64,000 bases of DNA from Bacillus sp. sid0103 (GCF_019219025.1 NZ_JAHUWN010000028.1:19379-83378); one strand, 5' to 3'. Shown: positions 20,843 to 30,101, counted from the first letter of the stretch. Notes: generated by a model from the sequence alone, not told the origin. Numbers and translations: made by a program.

Positions 20843-20974
20843 AAGGCTCTTTTCGTAAACTTTGTTTCTAGGCAATTTTCACATATGTTCTTACGAAAAA
20901 GTTGCCACGAAAGAACTAGTTAAACGGGTTGATGAACTTATACGAAAAACAACAATCTATGCGAAAATAGCCTT
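20843..20974 (-). repeat. MITE-like repeat, AAGGCTATTTTCG family (132 bp, inverted copy)
   Basis: The ends are AAGGCTCTTTTCG and CGAAAATAGCCTT, an imperfect terminal inverted repeat. Read on the minus strand it aligns along its length with the copies at 44694-44857 and 58166-58330, but it lacks about 30 bp near the right end. No protein is encoded. It lies directly upstream of comZ. Confidence 0.85.
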
Positions 20975-21040
20975 AACTAAAAGAATTCCTTTATTTCATC
21001 ATCCCACTTCCAACATATTCTATACAAAAATCACGACCTT

Positions 21041-21880
21041 TTACAAACGATTTGCATACAATCGTTGCACTTGTTCCAATTGTTCTTGAATTGATTTCAT
21101 CATTGGGGTTACTTTTTTAACCGCAATTGTTTTAATGTCAGAATTTAAAAGTAATGATTCAGCCCTATTTTTACTGACAAGATGTTCAGGAATATTTAGA
21201 TAATCAGCACAGCTTGACCAATAATTGTTCCTTCCACTTTCAAGCAAATAACTGCCTGACTTTCCTTTTTCAATAATTTCTAAAATCGATTCCAATGCAT
21301 CATTAATAAATAGGGCATCATCTGTCCATTCGCGCTCGTCATTTGTTATATTTATTTCTTGGTATTTTGAAACCATAACTTTTTGAAACAAAAAAGCAGA
21401 CGATTGCCATGGACCATAAACTGCAGGCAGGTAAATAAACTGCGTATTTTTTCCTAACCCTTTTATTAAACTTAAGAATTCCTCTATTTCTTGACCCTTA
21501 AATGTCTTTGTAAGCATTTGAATAGGAAGAATAAAAACAGTATTGTTTACGTTCTTACTGTCCACCAAATATTCAATAATCCGCTTGGTTACTTTTTTAT
21601 CCTGTAAGATATGTTCTTTTTTGCTCATAAAAAGGTCAAAGATTGATATGATTAGACAGGTATCATTCTCTTCTTTCTCTTGAAGAATTTCCCATTCGAA
21701 TATTGATTGCTCTAACAAATTGGCATTCCGGCCCACCTCAAATCTTTTTTCTTCTAGAAATGATTGATTATCCGGTTCTTCTAAATGAACGCCAATAACT
21801 TCTACCCCTTTATTTAACAAACTTTTGCAAATATGAAAATTTACAAAGTCATACAAACCAAATAGATTTGCCTTGTCCAT
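21041..21880 (-). CDS. YjaV-like NAD-epimerase-fold protein
   Basis: Protein of 280 residues placed like B. subtilis yjaV between comZ and yjaU. It resembles extended short-chain dehydrogenases (NLFGLYDFVNFHICKSLLNKG at the N-terminus; LPAVYGPWQS in the middle), but the usual GxxGxxG nucleotide loop is degenerate and the YxxxK pair is not evident, so catalysis is doubtful. The start at 21880 follows GGGGAGG at 7 bases. The med gene known next to comZ in B. subtilis is not present. Confidence 0.7.
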   Translation of the reverse strand: MDKANLFGLYDFVNFHICKSLLNKGVEVIGVHLEEPDNQSFLEEKRFEVGRNANLLEQSIFEWEILQEKEENDTCLIISIFDLFMSKKEHILQDKKVTKRIIEYLVDSKNVNNTVFILPIQMLTKTFKGQEIEEFLSLIKGLGKNTQFIYLPAVYGPWQSSAFLFQKVMVSKYQEINITNDEREWTDDALFINDALESILEIIEKGKSGSYLLESGRNNYWSSCADYLNIPEHLVSKNRAESLLLNSDIKTIAVKKVTPMMKSIQEQLEQVQRLYANRL

Positions 21881-21958
21881 TAATCTTCCTCCCCACACTA
21901 ACCTTAATGAATCCTATGCGCGTCACGAAGGAATTATTTCTTGTGGGGAGGATGAATC

Positions 21959-22681
21959 TTACAACACAGATTCATGGCTGTTAAAAAACTTTATCATTAT
22001 GTTTCCTAGTTGTTGTTTCTTTTCTGGAAGAATAAACGTTGGATTTATTTCTAAACCACTAAAAAGTTTGTGAAACAATTTAGATTGGTTATACGATTTT
22101 CCTCCGGATAGAACATGGATTATTTTAACGGAACAATCAAATGGATGATTTATCGATTCTTCCATACTAATAATTGTATTTTCCAGTACCTTCTGATCCA
22201 TTTGATGCGCTAATGCTAATTCTCTCAGTAACTTTTTATAAAAAAATTTATGTTCCTTTTCTTGTTCAAGATGATTTTTTAAGGATAGAATCGGATTTAG
22301 CAAAATGACCGATCTAACCCTGTCTTTCATTTTGTCCATTAATTTTAATGCCACCAGTGCCCCCATACCTTCAGCCAAAATATGAATTTTGTTATTAAGA
22401 ATTTCGCTTCGTATTACATGCTGATATAACCGCTGAGCAAGTTCAACAGCATTGTCGCTCCCCCAGTTTCGCCCATAAAGATTTGAGGAAAAAATGGTGT
22501 ACCCTTTTTCTTTCAATTTGTTGATAATGGCTAATTTACCTTCATTTTGTGTCCAAAAGCATTTACAGTCATCAACAAAATGCCTTTCATCTCCAATGAT
22601 TAAGATCCCAAATCCTGTAGGCTTTTCTGGGTAATGAATAATATTCCATTGGGTATCCATCTGAAAATTGCGATTCTCCAT
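21959..22681 (-). CDS. YjaU-like alpha/beta hydrolase
   Basis: Protein of 240 residues with the layout of an alpha/beta hydrolase: GILIIGDER near the N-terminus, then the nucleophile-elbow region LAEGMGALVALKLM, where a Gly-x-Gly pattern is kept but the nucleophile Ser is replaced (E-G-M). The final His region is unclear. It may therefore not be a working esterase. The ATG at 22681 follows AAAAGGAG at 8 bases. The frame stays open for 57 more codons upstream without a ribosome site. Confidence 0.65.
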   Translation of the reverse strand: MENRNFQMDTQWNIIHYPEKPTGFGILIIGDERHFVDDCKCFWTQNEGKLAIINKLKEKGYTIFSSNLYGRNWGSDNAVELAQRLYQHVIRSEILNNKIHILAEGMGALVALKLMDKMKDRVRSVILLNPILSLKNHLEQEKEHKFFYKKLLRELALAHQMDQKVLENTIISMEESINHPFDCSVKIIHVLSGGKSYNQSKLFHKLFSGLEINPTFILPEKKQQLGNIMIKFFNSHESVL

Positions 22682-22920
22682 CGATAAATCTCCTTTTCCA
22701 TATTTCCTCACAGTATTGTATGCCGCCATATCAAAGATGAAAGGGATTTTGCCTATTTTTGGATGGGTCAATTGGAAATCAAACAAGTCTGCAATTAAAA
22801 TAAAACCACTAATTAACCCCATGCTACAACTTACCATTGGTCGAAGTTTCACTTTATCATTTCAGAATCATATGATAATATTAATAAAGATGTAAAATAG
22901 GTTGTTAGAGGTGAAGAATG

Positions 22921-23106
22921 ATGCGATTTTTTTGGACCCTTTTCTGGTCATTTCTATTAGTGCAAATGCTTACATATGTAGTGAGCTCAATGACTTCAGG
23001 TGCTGAATATGATTTCGTTACTGGTACTATTGCTGCAGTTGGGGTAACGATTTTGATTTACGTTATCACTGCATTGATTCCAAACGAGCCCGTCTCAAAA
23101 CATTAA
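22921..23106 (+). CDS. yjzD: YjzD-like two-helix membrane protein (DUF2929)
   Basis: Membrane protein of about 61 residues with two hydrophobic helices (residues about 3-22 and 35-53), matching YjzD by pattern and neighbourhood. Two ATGs are adjacent; the second at 22921 has better spacing from AGAGGTG. Function unknown. It ends in a terminator shared with clpB. Confidence 0.8.
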   Translation: MRFFWTLFWSFLLVQMLTYVVSSMTSGAEYDFVTGTIAAVGVTILIYVITALIPNEPVSKH

Positions 23107-23140
23107 AAAAAGGTCATCCTAGCGGATGACCTTTTTTATT
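23106..23140. terminator. Bidirectional terminator between yjzD and clpB
   Basis: A stem AAAGGTCATC / GATGACCTTT with a 5-base loop is bordered by A and T runs on both sides. Confidence 0.92.
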
Positions 23141-23147
23141 GGGTTCA

Positions 23148-25742
23148 TCAATTGACAACTAAAGAAATTTCCCCATTGTTAATACCTATCTCTACTTTTG
23201 ATTGATCGTGTAGTTTGCCAGCAATAATTTCACGGGCAAGTTTGGTCTCAATATTTCTTTGGATAAATCGTTTTAAAGGTCTAGCTCCATAAATAGGATC
23301 GAATCCATTTGCAGCAATAAATTCTTTTGCATCCTCATGGATGATAATATCTATTTGTTGATGTTTTAAACGATTTTGCAATTCTCTCATCATTTTTGCA
23401 ACAATATTCTTTATCTCATCTAATGATAATGGCTTAAAGAGGATCGTCTCGTCTATTCGATTTAAAAATTCTGGACGGAAATGAGCCCTTAATTGACTCA
23501 TCACTTTTTCCCGAACGGTATCAGCGATTTCAATTTCTGTCTCACTTCGTTCAAGTAAAAATTGGGAACCAATATTGGATGTCATAATAATAACCGTATT
23601 TTTAAAGTCGACTACGCGCCCTTGTGAATCTGTAATTCTTCCGTCATCAAGGGCCTGTAGAAGAATATTAAAGACCTCAGGATGTGCTTTTTCTATTTCG
23701 TCCATTAAGATTACCGAATATGGTTTTCTCCTAACTGCTTCGGTTAATTGTCCGCCCTCTTCATAGCCAACATATCCAGGAGGGGCACCAATTAACCGGG
23801 AAACAGCATGCTTTTCCATATATTCTGACATATCAATACGGATGATATGTTCTTCACTGTCAAATAAAGATTCCGCCAATGCTTTTGCTAACTCTGTTTT
23901 CCCAACACCAGTTGGCCCCAAAAATAAAAACGATCCAATCGGTCGGTTAGGGTCTTTAATTCCAGCGCGAGCCCTTAGAACTGCATCTGCCACTAGATTT
24001 ACAGCTTCATTCTGGCCGATTACTCTTTCATGCAGGATCGATTCCAATTTTAGCAACTTCTCGCGTTCACCTTCGACTAGTTTCGATAACGGTATACCCG
24101 TCCACCTGGATACGATGTTGGATATTTCTTCCCCCGTTACTTCTTCGCGCAGTAATCTTTCATCCTTAGCGGTAGCTGTTTCGAGTTCTTTCAGCTCTTT
24201 TTCTGCTAACGGAATTTGACCATGTCGAAGTTCTGCAGCACGGTTTAAATCGTATTTATCCTCTGCTTGTTGAAGTTCCCAGCGAAGTTTCTCTAATTGC
24301 TCTCTTTTCTCCTGCAAGATTTGAATACTATGTTTCTCATGGAGCCATTTTGCTTTCATTTCATTGGCCGTTTCTTTAAGTTCAGCAAGCTCTTTTAGCA
24401 GTGCTTCCAATCGTAACCTGCTTCCTTCATCCGTCTCCTTACTTAGTGCAGCTTCCTCAATTTCTAGCTGCATAACCCTGCGTGTTACTTCATCTAATTC
24501 TGTTGGCATAGAATCGATTTCAGTACGGATTAGTGCACATGCTTCGTCGACGAGATCAATTGCTTTATCTGGCAAGAATCGATCAGTGATATAACGATCA
24601 GATAATGTTGCTGCCGCTACTAAAGCATGATCATGAATTTTAACACCATGGTGAACTTCATATCTCTCTTTTAAGCCTCTTAAAATTGAAATGGTATCTT
24701 CAACATTTGGTTCTCGGACGAGTACTTGCTGAAATCTACGTTCAAGTGCAGGATCTTTCTCGATATATTTTCGATGTTCATCAAGTGTCGTTGCACCAAT
24801 ACAATGAAGTTCACCTCGTGCAAGCATTGGTTTTAACATATTCCCTGCATCCATCGCACCTTCTGTTTTCCCAGCGCCTACTATTGTATGAATTTCATCA
24901 ATAAATAATAAAATCCTTCCTTCACTCTTTTTAACCTCATTTAAAACTGCCTTTAGTCGTTCTTCAAACTCACCTCTAAATTTGGCACCAGCAATTAACG
25001 CACTCATATCTAATGAAAAAATGGTTTTATCTTTTAAACCTTCTGGAACATCTTTTCTAACAATTCTTTGTGCCAGCCCCTCAACAATAGCTGTTTTCCC
25101 CACACCCGGTTCCCCGATTAACACGGGATTATTCTTTGTTTTTCTTGATAAAATTCGAATGACATTTCGAATTTCAGAATCACGTCCAATAACAGGATCC
25201 ATTTTTCCTGCTCTAACCTCTGCTACAAGATCCCGTCCATATTTTTTTAGGGCATCGTAGCCTGCTTCGGGATTTTGTGATGTCACCCTTTGGTTCCCCC
25301 TTATATCTTTAATAGCTTGTAAAACATCCTCTGGTTGTTTCTCAACCAGTCGTAATATCTTTCTCACTTCTGAGTCATCAGAATAAACTGCAGCTAATAG
25401 AATATGCTCGACTGATAAATACTCATCCGAAAATTTCTTCGCATACTCTTCTGCCTTAACAAGTAATTTTTGCAGTTTAGCTGTAATATATAGCTTTCCT
25501 TGTTCCGCTCCACTACCGGTGACCACGGGTATTTTAGCCAGGGATTCCAGTAGTTCCCTTATTGTTCTTTCAGAAGATACACCCGTTCTTTCTAATATGG
25601 CTGAAATGAGGCTATCTTCTTGTCCCATTAACGAAATAAATAAATGTGCTTCATCAATCTCTTGATGATTTTTTGTTACAGCTAATGATTGAGCATCCAT
25701 CAATCCTTTCTGTAAACGTTCTGTCATTCGGTTCATATCCAT
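23148..25742 (-). CDS. clpB: Disaggregase ClpB
   Basis: ClpB is a hexameric Hsp100 ATPase that, with DnaK, rescues aggregated proteins. Its 864 residues show the N-terminal Clp_N repeats, AAA-1 with Walker A GEPGVGKT (about residue 205), a long coiled-coil M-domain (about 410-520), and AAA-2 with GPTGVGKTE (about 605). It has no ClpP-binding tripeptide loop as in ClpA/C. The start follows GAGGGTG. A CtsR operator overlaps the promoter. B. subtilis 168 lacks clpB, so this is an extra gene between yjzD and yjzC. Confidence 0.97.
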   Translation of the reverse strand: MDMNRMTERLQKGLMDAQSLAVTKNHQEIDEAHLFISLMGQEDSLISAILERTGVSSERTIRELLESLAKIPVVTGSGAEQGKLYITAKLQKLLVKAEEYAKKFSDEYLSVEHILLAAVYSDDSEVRKILRLVEKQPEDVLQAIKDIRGNQRVTSQNPEAGYDALKKYGRDLVAEVRAGKMDPVIGRDSEIRNVIRILSRKTKNNPVLIGEPGVGKTAIVEGLAQRIVRKDVPEGLKDKTIFSLDMSALIAGAKFRGEFEERLKAVLNEVKKSEGRILLFIDEIHTIVGAGKTEGAMDAGNMLKPMLARGELHCIGATTLDEHRKYIEKDPALERRFQQVLVREPNVEDTISILRGLKERYEVHHGVKIHDHALVAAATLSDRYITDRFLPDKAIDLVDEACALIRTEIDSMPTELDEVTRRVMQLEIEEAALSKETDEGSRLRLEALLKELAELKETANEMKAKWLHEKHSIQILQEKREQLEKLRWELQQAEDKYDLNRAAELRHGQIPLAEKELKELETATAKDERLLREEVTGEEISNIVSRWTGIPLSKLVEGEREKLLKLESILHERVIGQNEAVNLVADAVLRARAGIKDPNRPIGSFLFLGPTGVGKTELAKALAESLFDSEEHIIRIDMSEYMEKHAVSRLIGAPPGYVGYEEGGQLTEAVRRKPYSVILMDEIEKAHPEVFNILLQALDDGRITDSQGRVVDFKNTVIIMTSNIGSQFLLERSETEIEIADTVREKVMSQLRAHFRPEFLNRIDETILFKPLSLDEIKNIVAKMMRELQNRLKHQQIDIIIHEDAKEFIAANGFDPIYGARPLKRFIQRNIETKLAREIIAGKLHDQSKVEIGINNGEISLVVN

Positions 25743-25757
25743 CTTTCAAACACCCTC

Positions 25758-25774
25758 TTTGACCAATTTTGACC
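25758..25774 (-). promoter_or_regulatory. CtsR operator of clpB
   Basis: On the minus strand GGTCAAAATTGGTCAAA is a perfect tandem heptamer (GGTCAAA-N3-GGTCAAA), the CtsR heat-shock operator. It lies just downstream of a TATAAT hexamer at about 25786-25791, so bound CtsR should block initiation. Confidence 0.92.
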
Positions 25775-25856
25775 TTTATCTTTATTATAAAACAATCCTG
25801 TTCAAAAAGGAAATTTCACAATGCACTGGCCGTCTTTAAAGTTACAGGGTATACAA

Positions 25857-25888
25857 AAGAAAAAGCCACCCAATGGATGACCTTTTCT
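25857..25888 (-). terminator. Terminator of yjzC
   Basis: Minus-strand 12-pair stem (AAAAGGTCATCC with GGGTGGCTTTTT, several G-U pairs) ending in T residues, just after the yjzC stop. Confidence 0.8.
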
Positions 25889-25896
25889 GTATATGG

Positions 25897-26076
25897 TTAT
25901 GGTTTTCGTTGATATGTCCAAACTCGTTCATCATTAGATGTCTCGGGGAACGTATCCCCCGCCTTTAGCCTAATCTTTTTAGGATTATTCACGTTGCTTC
26001 CCGTATCTCCTACTTCAATATATACACCATTATTAGGTGCTTTACTCCCTGATTTAAACTGACGATTTTGTCCCAT
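25897..26076 (-). CDS. yjzC: YjzC family small protein
   Basis: Small basic protein of 59 residues that I translated directly: it starts MGQNRQFKSGSKAPNNGVYI and ends DERVWTYQRKP. It fits the YjzC family found widely in Bacillaceae; function unknown. The ATG follows GGAGGG at about 7 bases. No membrane segment or Cys. It has its own terminator, so it is probably monocistronic. Position next to yjzD matches B. subtilis apart from the inserted clpB. Confidence 0.88.
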   Translation of the reverse strand: MGQNRQFKSGSKAPNNGVYIEVGDTGSNVNNPKKIRLKAGDTFPETSNDERVWTYQRKP

Positions 26077-26218
26077 TCTTTTCCCTCCTTTTCTTCACAA
26101 TGTTATTATTTCCTTTTCACGCTCTGTCATTATTGGCATTTCTTACAAATTCATTTACTAATCGACATTATTTCCTAAGAAATATACCAACTTTCAAATC
26201 GAAGTTATGACGATTGTA

Positions 26219-26278
26219 TGAACTTATTGTTCATTTATTGCTAATTAATCTTTGTAAACAATATAATTATAGTATTAT
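26219..26278 (+). promoter_or_regulatory. Candidate promoter and operator of the first fnr gene
   Basis: A plausible sigma-A promoter reads TTTGTA (26251-26256), 16 bp, TATTAT (26273-26278). Just upstream is the dyad TGAAC-TTATT-GTTCA (26219-26233), centred about 59 bp before the predicted start. No Fnr box is seen. The regulator bound by the dyad is unknown. Confidence 0.4.
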
Positions 26279-26349
26279 CTTGTAAATCCAACCTTGACTG
26301 TCCAATTTTTTTCAATCAAATTTTCGTACCTTTAAAGGTGGTTATGAGT

Positions 26350-27042
26350 ATGCAGTCAGTAAAAGAAATACCAGTAACAATGTCCCATCTTTTTGATACC
26401 GTTCACCATATAAAAAAAGTTGAAAAAGGTACTTTTTTATTCCAGGAAGGATCTATTGCTGATGAAATGTACATTGTTCAAAGCGGAATTTTGCAAATCA
26501 GCAAGATTATTCCTGATGGAAGAGAGCTTACACTTAGAATGTGTTCACATGGTGATTTTGTCGGTGAATTAAACTTATTCTCCCCTTCTTCTAGATATTT
26601 ATTAAGTGCCCGTGTAATTGAGAGTGGTGAAGTAGGCGTCATTATGAAAGAAACGCTTGAGGAAAAACTTTCGCAAAATTTGTCGCTTTCATTCGAATTC
26701 ATACAATGGATGAGCCAACAATACCGAAAAACTCAAACTAAGTTTCGTGATTTGGTACTTCACGGTAAAAAAGGTGCTTTGTACTCCACACTAATTCGAT
26801 TTTCCAATAGTTACGGAATTAAAACAAATAATGGAATATTAATCGAGTTACCACTAACTAATCAAGAGTTAGCTAATTTTTGCGGTACTTCACGAGAAGT
26901 TGTCAATCGCTTGTTAAGCGATTTACGTAAGTGTGGAGTTCTATCTATTGATAAGGGCATGATTACGATCCATGATTTAGACTATTTAAAGAAAGAAATC
27001 GATTGTGAGGACTGTCCTGTGGAAATTTGTAAAGTGGATTAA
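26350..27042 (+). CDS. fnr: Fnr-type oxygen-sensing regulator, copy 1
   Basis: CRP/FNR-family transcription factor for anaerobic respiration. An N-terminal cyclic-nucleotide-binding-like beta roll leads to a C-terminal HTH (NQELANFCGTSREVVNRLLSDLRK). Unlike E. coli FNR, the cluster ligands are at the C-terminus: Cys219-x2-Cys222-x4-Cys227, with the Asp of KFRDLVLHGKKG as probable fourth ligand, as in B. subtilis Fnr. The ATG at 26350 follows AAGGTGG at 8 bases; an upstream GTG and ATG are too close to it. A second copy lies at 32302. Confidence 0.9.
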   Translation: MQSVKEIPVTMSHLFDTVHHIKKVEKGTFLFQEGSIADEMYIVQSGILQISKIIPDGRELTLRMCSHGDFVGELNLFSPSSRYLLSARVIESGEVGVIMKETLEEKLSQNLSLSFEFIQWMSQQYRKTQTKFRDLVLHGKKGALYSTLIRFSNSYGIKTNNGILIELPLTNQELANFCGTSREVVNRLLSDLRKCGVLSIDKGMITIHDLDYLKKEIDCEDCPVEICKVD

Positions 27043-27068
27043 ATAGCCTAGAGAATAACTTAACAATA

Positions 27069-27252
27069 GGCTGTGTTAAAGCTTATTGTTAAGTTTGGCA
27101 CCCTGCTGATCTACGTCCAGGCGCGAAGACTCCTGCGGGAGGACGGGGCAGGGGAGACCCCGCAGGAGCGCAGCGACGAGGAGGCTCCCAGGACCGCCCA
27201 CGGAAAGCAAAGCGCCTGGAGCGGGAAATCAACAGGCAAGTTTAACACAGCC
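27069..27252. repeat. MITE-like GC-rich repeat with GGCTGTGTTAAA terminal repeats (184 bp)
   Basis: The element begins GGCTGTGTTAAA and ends TTTAACACAGCC, a perfect 12-bp terminal inverted repeat, with a GC-rich palindromic core (CGAAGACTCCTGCGGGAG). The word TAACAATA occurs directly on both sides (27061-27068 and 27253-27260), looking like an 8-bp target duplication. It lies between the fnr copy 1 stop and its terminator. An open frame across it is an artefact of the GC-rich core. Confidence 0.85.
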
Positions 27253-27263
27253 TAACAATAAAG

Positions 27264-27292
27264 AAAAAAATCGGTCATTAGACCGATTTTTT
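27264..27292. terminator. Bidirectional terminator between fnr copy 1 and ywiC-like gene
   Basis: A stem AAATCGGTC / GACCGATTT with a 4-base loop and A/T runs on both sides. Confidence 0.9.
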
Positions 27293-28028
27293 ATGTTAAT
27301 AAGACGATTTGATAAGCTGCTATCGTAAAGAATAGGGCAGAATTGATGATTTCGTAAATACCAATTTGTTTTGGTGATAAGGGTTTTCCATATAATATAA
27401 TTGCTCTAAGTAAACTAGGAATAAATGCTAATGCAACAATCCAAACCCCAGCTCCAAAGCAAAACAATACTAACACGATATGGTAGCACCATGAAATCCA
27501 CTTAAATTGCTTGTTCTTTTTTTCCCTTATCATTGTTTTGACATAAAATGTACAGCCTACAAAAAATAGGACTGAAGTTAAAAATATGAAAACAAATGTC
27601 TGAATGTCGATCAGACCATGTGTTAAATAACTACTTGCTAATCCGGCCATTGAAAAGGCAAAAACAGCACTTAGATCATTCATAAACGCCCGATCTTGAT
27701 TCTTTGAAGTATAATATGCATTAATCATAAAAAACGGGAGCATCAGCAGTCCAAAGTAAATAATTGACGGTCTTTCCATCAGTGGAATCAGAAATAGCAT
27801 TAGTGCCGGAATCATATAGAATAGCGTCCATTTTGTATAATAACGGATTTTTTTTCGTTTAAATAATAGGAGGAGCGGATAGGTTCCCAAGTACAATAAG
27901 AGCCAGCCAATGAAAAAAGGGATATGCTTCCACATAAATCCCCCATCAATGACACCCAGCCAATAAGGGATGATTAGCATTGCCCATGCACCATGTTGTT
28001 TTGGTAAAAATAACTTCATCCTTTTCAC
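27291..28028 (-). CDS. ywiC: YwiC-like membrane protein
   Basis: Integral membrane protein of 245 residues with about seven or eight helices, matching the YwiC-like family by its N-terminal signature LFLPKQHGAWAMLIIPYWLG. In B. subtilis ywiC sits beside fnr and narGHJI, which links it to anaerobic nitrate respiration; its biochemical role is unknown. The family resembles polyprenyl transferase-type membrane proteins only loosely. A near-perfect Fnr box at 28077-28092 lies exactly where activation is expected. Confidence 0.85.
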   Translation of the reverse strand: MKRMKLFLPKQHGAWAMLIIPYWLGVIDGGFMWKHIPFFIGWLLLYLGTYPLLLLFKRKKIRYYTKWTLFYMIPALMLFLIPLMERPSIIYFGLLMLPFFMINAYYTSKNQDRAFMNDLSAVFAFSMAGLASSYLTHGLIDIQTFVFIFLTSVLFFVGCTFYVKTMIREKKNKQFKWISWCYHIVLVLFCFGAGVWIVALAFIPSLLRAIILYGKPLSPKQIGIYEIINSALFFTIAAYQIVLLT

Positions 28029-28076
28029 TCCTTTTCCTTGACTAGCTTAAATATAAGCCCGCAAAGTTGAAAAGTA

Positions 28077-28092
28077 AGTGAAACATATCACA
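28077..28092 (-). promoter_or_regulatory. Fnr box of ywiC-like gene
   Basis: On the minus strand TGTGATATGTTTCACT fits TGTGA-N6-TCACW. A TATATT -10 hexamer lies at 28050-28055, giving a predicted start at about 28043 and a dyad centre at -41.5. Confidence 0.85.
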
Positions 28093-28104
28093 TATTCCTA
28101 TGAA

Positions 28105-28130
28105 AAAAGAAGGTCAAATGCCTTCTTTTG
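28105..28130 (-). terminator. Terminator of moeA-mobB
   Basis: Minus-strand stem AGAAGGCA/TGACCTTCT (imperfect) followed by a run of six T, just after the mobB stop. Confidence 0.8.
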
Positions 28131-28140
28131 TGACGAGTTT

Positions 28141-28689
28141 TTATCGTTTCGGATCATTTTTATAAACAAGCTTAAGAAGGAACTCCAAAGTCCAGCTGAT
28201 TCCCATTTTATCATCAATGTGAAAGCATGGAACATTTGTTTCAGATGTGATTTTCAAATACAGTTTGTCTTTCCAGTAAACAATAGCAGCTATATTAGAA
28301 ACTTTATTTAATAAAGGGAGGTCGTCTTCACTTCTTACTATTAGCAACTTTGGAAAAGACTCGAACTTGTAACCTTCGATTATAATCACATCGGGCTGAA
28401 AAAATTTCATCAGTTCAATCTGGTCGTCAAGTGAATAATAATGGTTCTCTGCCTGGAGAAGTATACTTCCATTTCCTTCAATAATTGAAGCAAGTGCCCC
28501 AGCATGTAAATGTTTGTCTGTATCTTTCAGTGGTGGTTTTTCTGGCCTGCCGCCATGACCGTGATGTTTGATGGTAACGGTTTTTACTCCTTTTGCTGCC
28601 AACGTTTTAATCAAATTTGAAGTAATGGTTGTCTTTCCGCTATTTTGATAACCAACCACCTGAAAGATAACAGGCGTTACCAAGGCCAC
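28141..28689 (-). CDS. mobB: Molybdopterin-guanine dinucleotide biosynthesis protein MobB
   Basis: MobB is a GTPase that assists MobA in attaching GMP to the molybdenum cofactor, the form used by nitrate reductases and formate dehydrogenases. Walker A is GYQNSGKTT (about residue 13), and the family motif TIKHHGHG follows at about 40. The 182-residue product is somewhat longer than usual. It overlaps moeA by 13 bp and is surely co-transcribed. No mobA lies in the window. Confidence 0.92.
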   Translation of the reverse strand: MALVTPVIFQVVGYQNSGKTTITSNLIKTLAAKGVKTVTIKHHGHGGRPEKPPLKDTDKHLHAGALASIIEGNGSILLQAENHYYSLDDQIELMKFFQPDVIIIEGYKFESFPKLLIVRSEDDLPLLNKVSNIAAIVYWKDKLYLKITSETNVPCFHIDDKMGISWTLEFLLKLVYKNDPKR

Positions 28690-29942
28690 TCACTACCGAC
28701 TTGATCTTCAAGGAGTAGGACATCAACCTCACTGCCAGCTAAATAGCCCCTCGTTCCACCTGGGAGTATCATCAACGAATTAGCCCCAGAAAGGCTCATA
28801 ATAATGTTAGACTTATCAAGTCCACTCGGTGTTGCCTTTAATCTTCCTGCATCAAAAAACGTAGAACTTCGAACAAACCTTGTAAACGGATTAGCTTTAG
28901 GAAAATCTACTTCTAAAAGGGCTTTTTCTTTCCGAAGATGCGGTTTTTCGGAAAAAAGCATTCTTCGAATAATTGGGCGGGCAAACAATTCAAACCCGAC
29001 ATAACATGCCGATGGATTTCCCGAAAGCCCAAACAGAAGTTTTCTATTATACTGGGCCACTGTCGTTACACTTCCCGGTCGCATGGCAACTTTATTAAAG
29101 AAAACCTCCGCACCTAGCTTTTTATAAATTGCGGGCAGGTAATCAAAATCTCCAACAGAAACCCCGCCGGTCGTAATTAACAAATCAACCTTGTTTAACG
29201 CGTTTTTCACTGCTTCAAAGCAAGTGTCGAACTCATCCGGAAGCTTTCCTAAATAGAGTACAATTCCCCCAGCTCTTTCTATTTGAGCTGCAATCATATG
29301 AGAATTACTGTTGCGGATTTTCCCTGGAACAAGGGCCTCGTTTACTTCCAATAGTTCCGTCCCTGTAGCAAACAAACCCACAAGTGGTTTTTTCGCCACA
29401 GCCACCCGTTCATATCCAAACGTCGCAAGCATGGCTTGTATCCCAGGATTTATTAACGTCCCTTTCTTCACCAAAACTTTGCCTTCCTTAGTATCCTCGC
29501 CTCTAAACGAAACATTATCCCCTTTGTTAAAGCTGCGTTTAATTGACATAAAGGGAATCCCGTTCTTTTCATAAGCCTGCGCAAGTTCGAACATTACAAC
29601 TGCATCTGTTCCCTCAGGCATCATCGCACCAGTCATAATTCTAACTGCCTGGAAAGCTCCAATTACTTTTTTTGAAACCAATCCAGCACCAATATGATCG
29701 ACTACTTCAAATTCAACAATATTGGATGGCGAGGCATCCCGTGTATCAATCGACCTGACTGCAAAGCCGTCGTAAGGTGCCCGATCAAAATGAGGAACAT
29801 CACTGGTTGCAATTAAATCCTCGGATAAAAAACGACCATAGCTTTCATTAATTGAAATATGTTCGGTAACCCCCTGTAATTGATAGGCCATAATTTTTTC
29901 GACCGCTTCTCTAATTGGTATCGGCCTTCTTCTTTCGAACAA
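28677..29942 (-). CDS. moeA: Molybdopterin molybdenumtransferase MoeA
   Basis: MoeA inserts molybdate into adenylylated molybdopterin. Domains in order: MoeA N and linker region with HFDRAPYDGFAVR, a MoCF-binding domain with TTGGVSVGDFDY and GLSGNPSACYVGF, and the C-terminal domain. Start TTG at 29942 (product MFERRRPIPIREAV) is chosen because AGGAG lies 9 bases before it; the upstream TTG at 29951 directly abuts that site. At 421 residues it is normal. A partial Fnr box lies upstream. Confidence 0.94.
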   Translation of the reverse strand: MFERRRPIPIREAVEKIMAYQLQGVTEHISINESYGRFLSEDLIATSDVPHFDRAPYDGFAVRSIDTRDASPSNIVEFEVVDHIGAGLVSKKVIGAFQAVRIMTGAMMPEGTDAVVMFELAQAYEKNGIPFMSIKRSFNKGDNVSFRGEDTKEGKVLVKKGTLINPGIQAMLATFGYERVAVAKKPLVGLFATGTELLEVNEALVPGKIRNSNSHMIAAQIERAGGIVLYLGKLPDEFDTCFEAVKNALNKVDLLITTGGVSVGDFDYLPAIYKKLGAEVFFNKVAMRPGSVTTVAQYNRKLLFGLSGNPSACYVGFELFARPIIRRMLFSEKPHLRKEKALLEVDFPKANPFTRFVRSSTFFDAGRLKATPSGLDKSNIIMSLSGANSLMILPGGTRGYLAGSEVDVLLLEDQVGSEWPW

Positions 29943-30015
29943 AGTAATCAACTCCTGCCTTAAAACAAGTATCTTTCATTTATTGATAGGTACGATTTAT
30001 CAATGATTAATTTCC

Positions 30016-30058
30016 ATTATAAGCTTATTAAAAACTTACTAACATATCAAATATCACA
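30016..30058 (-). promoter_or_regulatory. moeA promoter with partial Fnr box
   Basis: On the minus strand a TATAAT hexamer lies at 30016-30021. At 30043-30058, TGTGATATTTGATATG has one perfect Fnr half-site (TGTGA) and a poor second half. The centre is again 41.5 bp before the predicted start (about 30009). Weak as a box, but the spacing matches its neighbours. Confidence 0.5.
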
Positions 30059-30101
30059 AATTAAAAGAATGTAGCAATAAAAATGAAAATCATATTGAAC
30101 G

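Noticed and set aside
22682..22852. 57-codon N-terminal extension of the YjaU-like gene
   Set aside because: No ribosome site before the upstream GTG, while AAAAGGAG precedes the ATG at 22681. A small uncharacterised domain cannot be excluded.
27073..27255. Open frame of 60 codons inside the GC-rich repeat
   Set aside because: It is the palindromic core of a mobile repeat; no ribosome site and arginine/glycine-rich nonsense composition.
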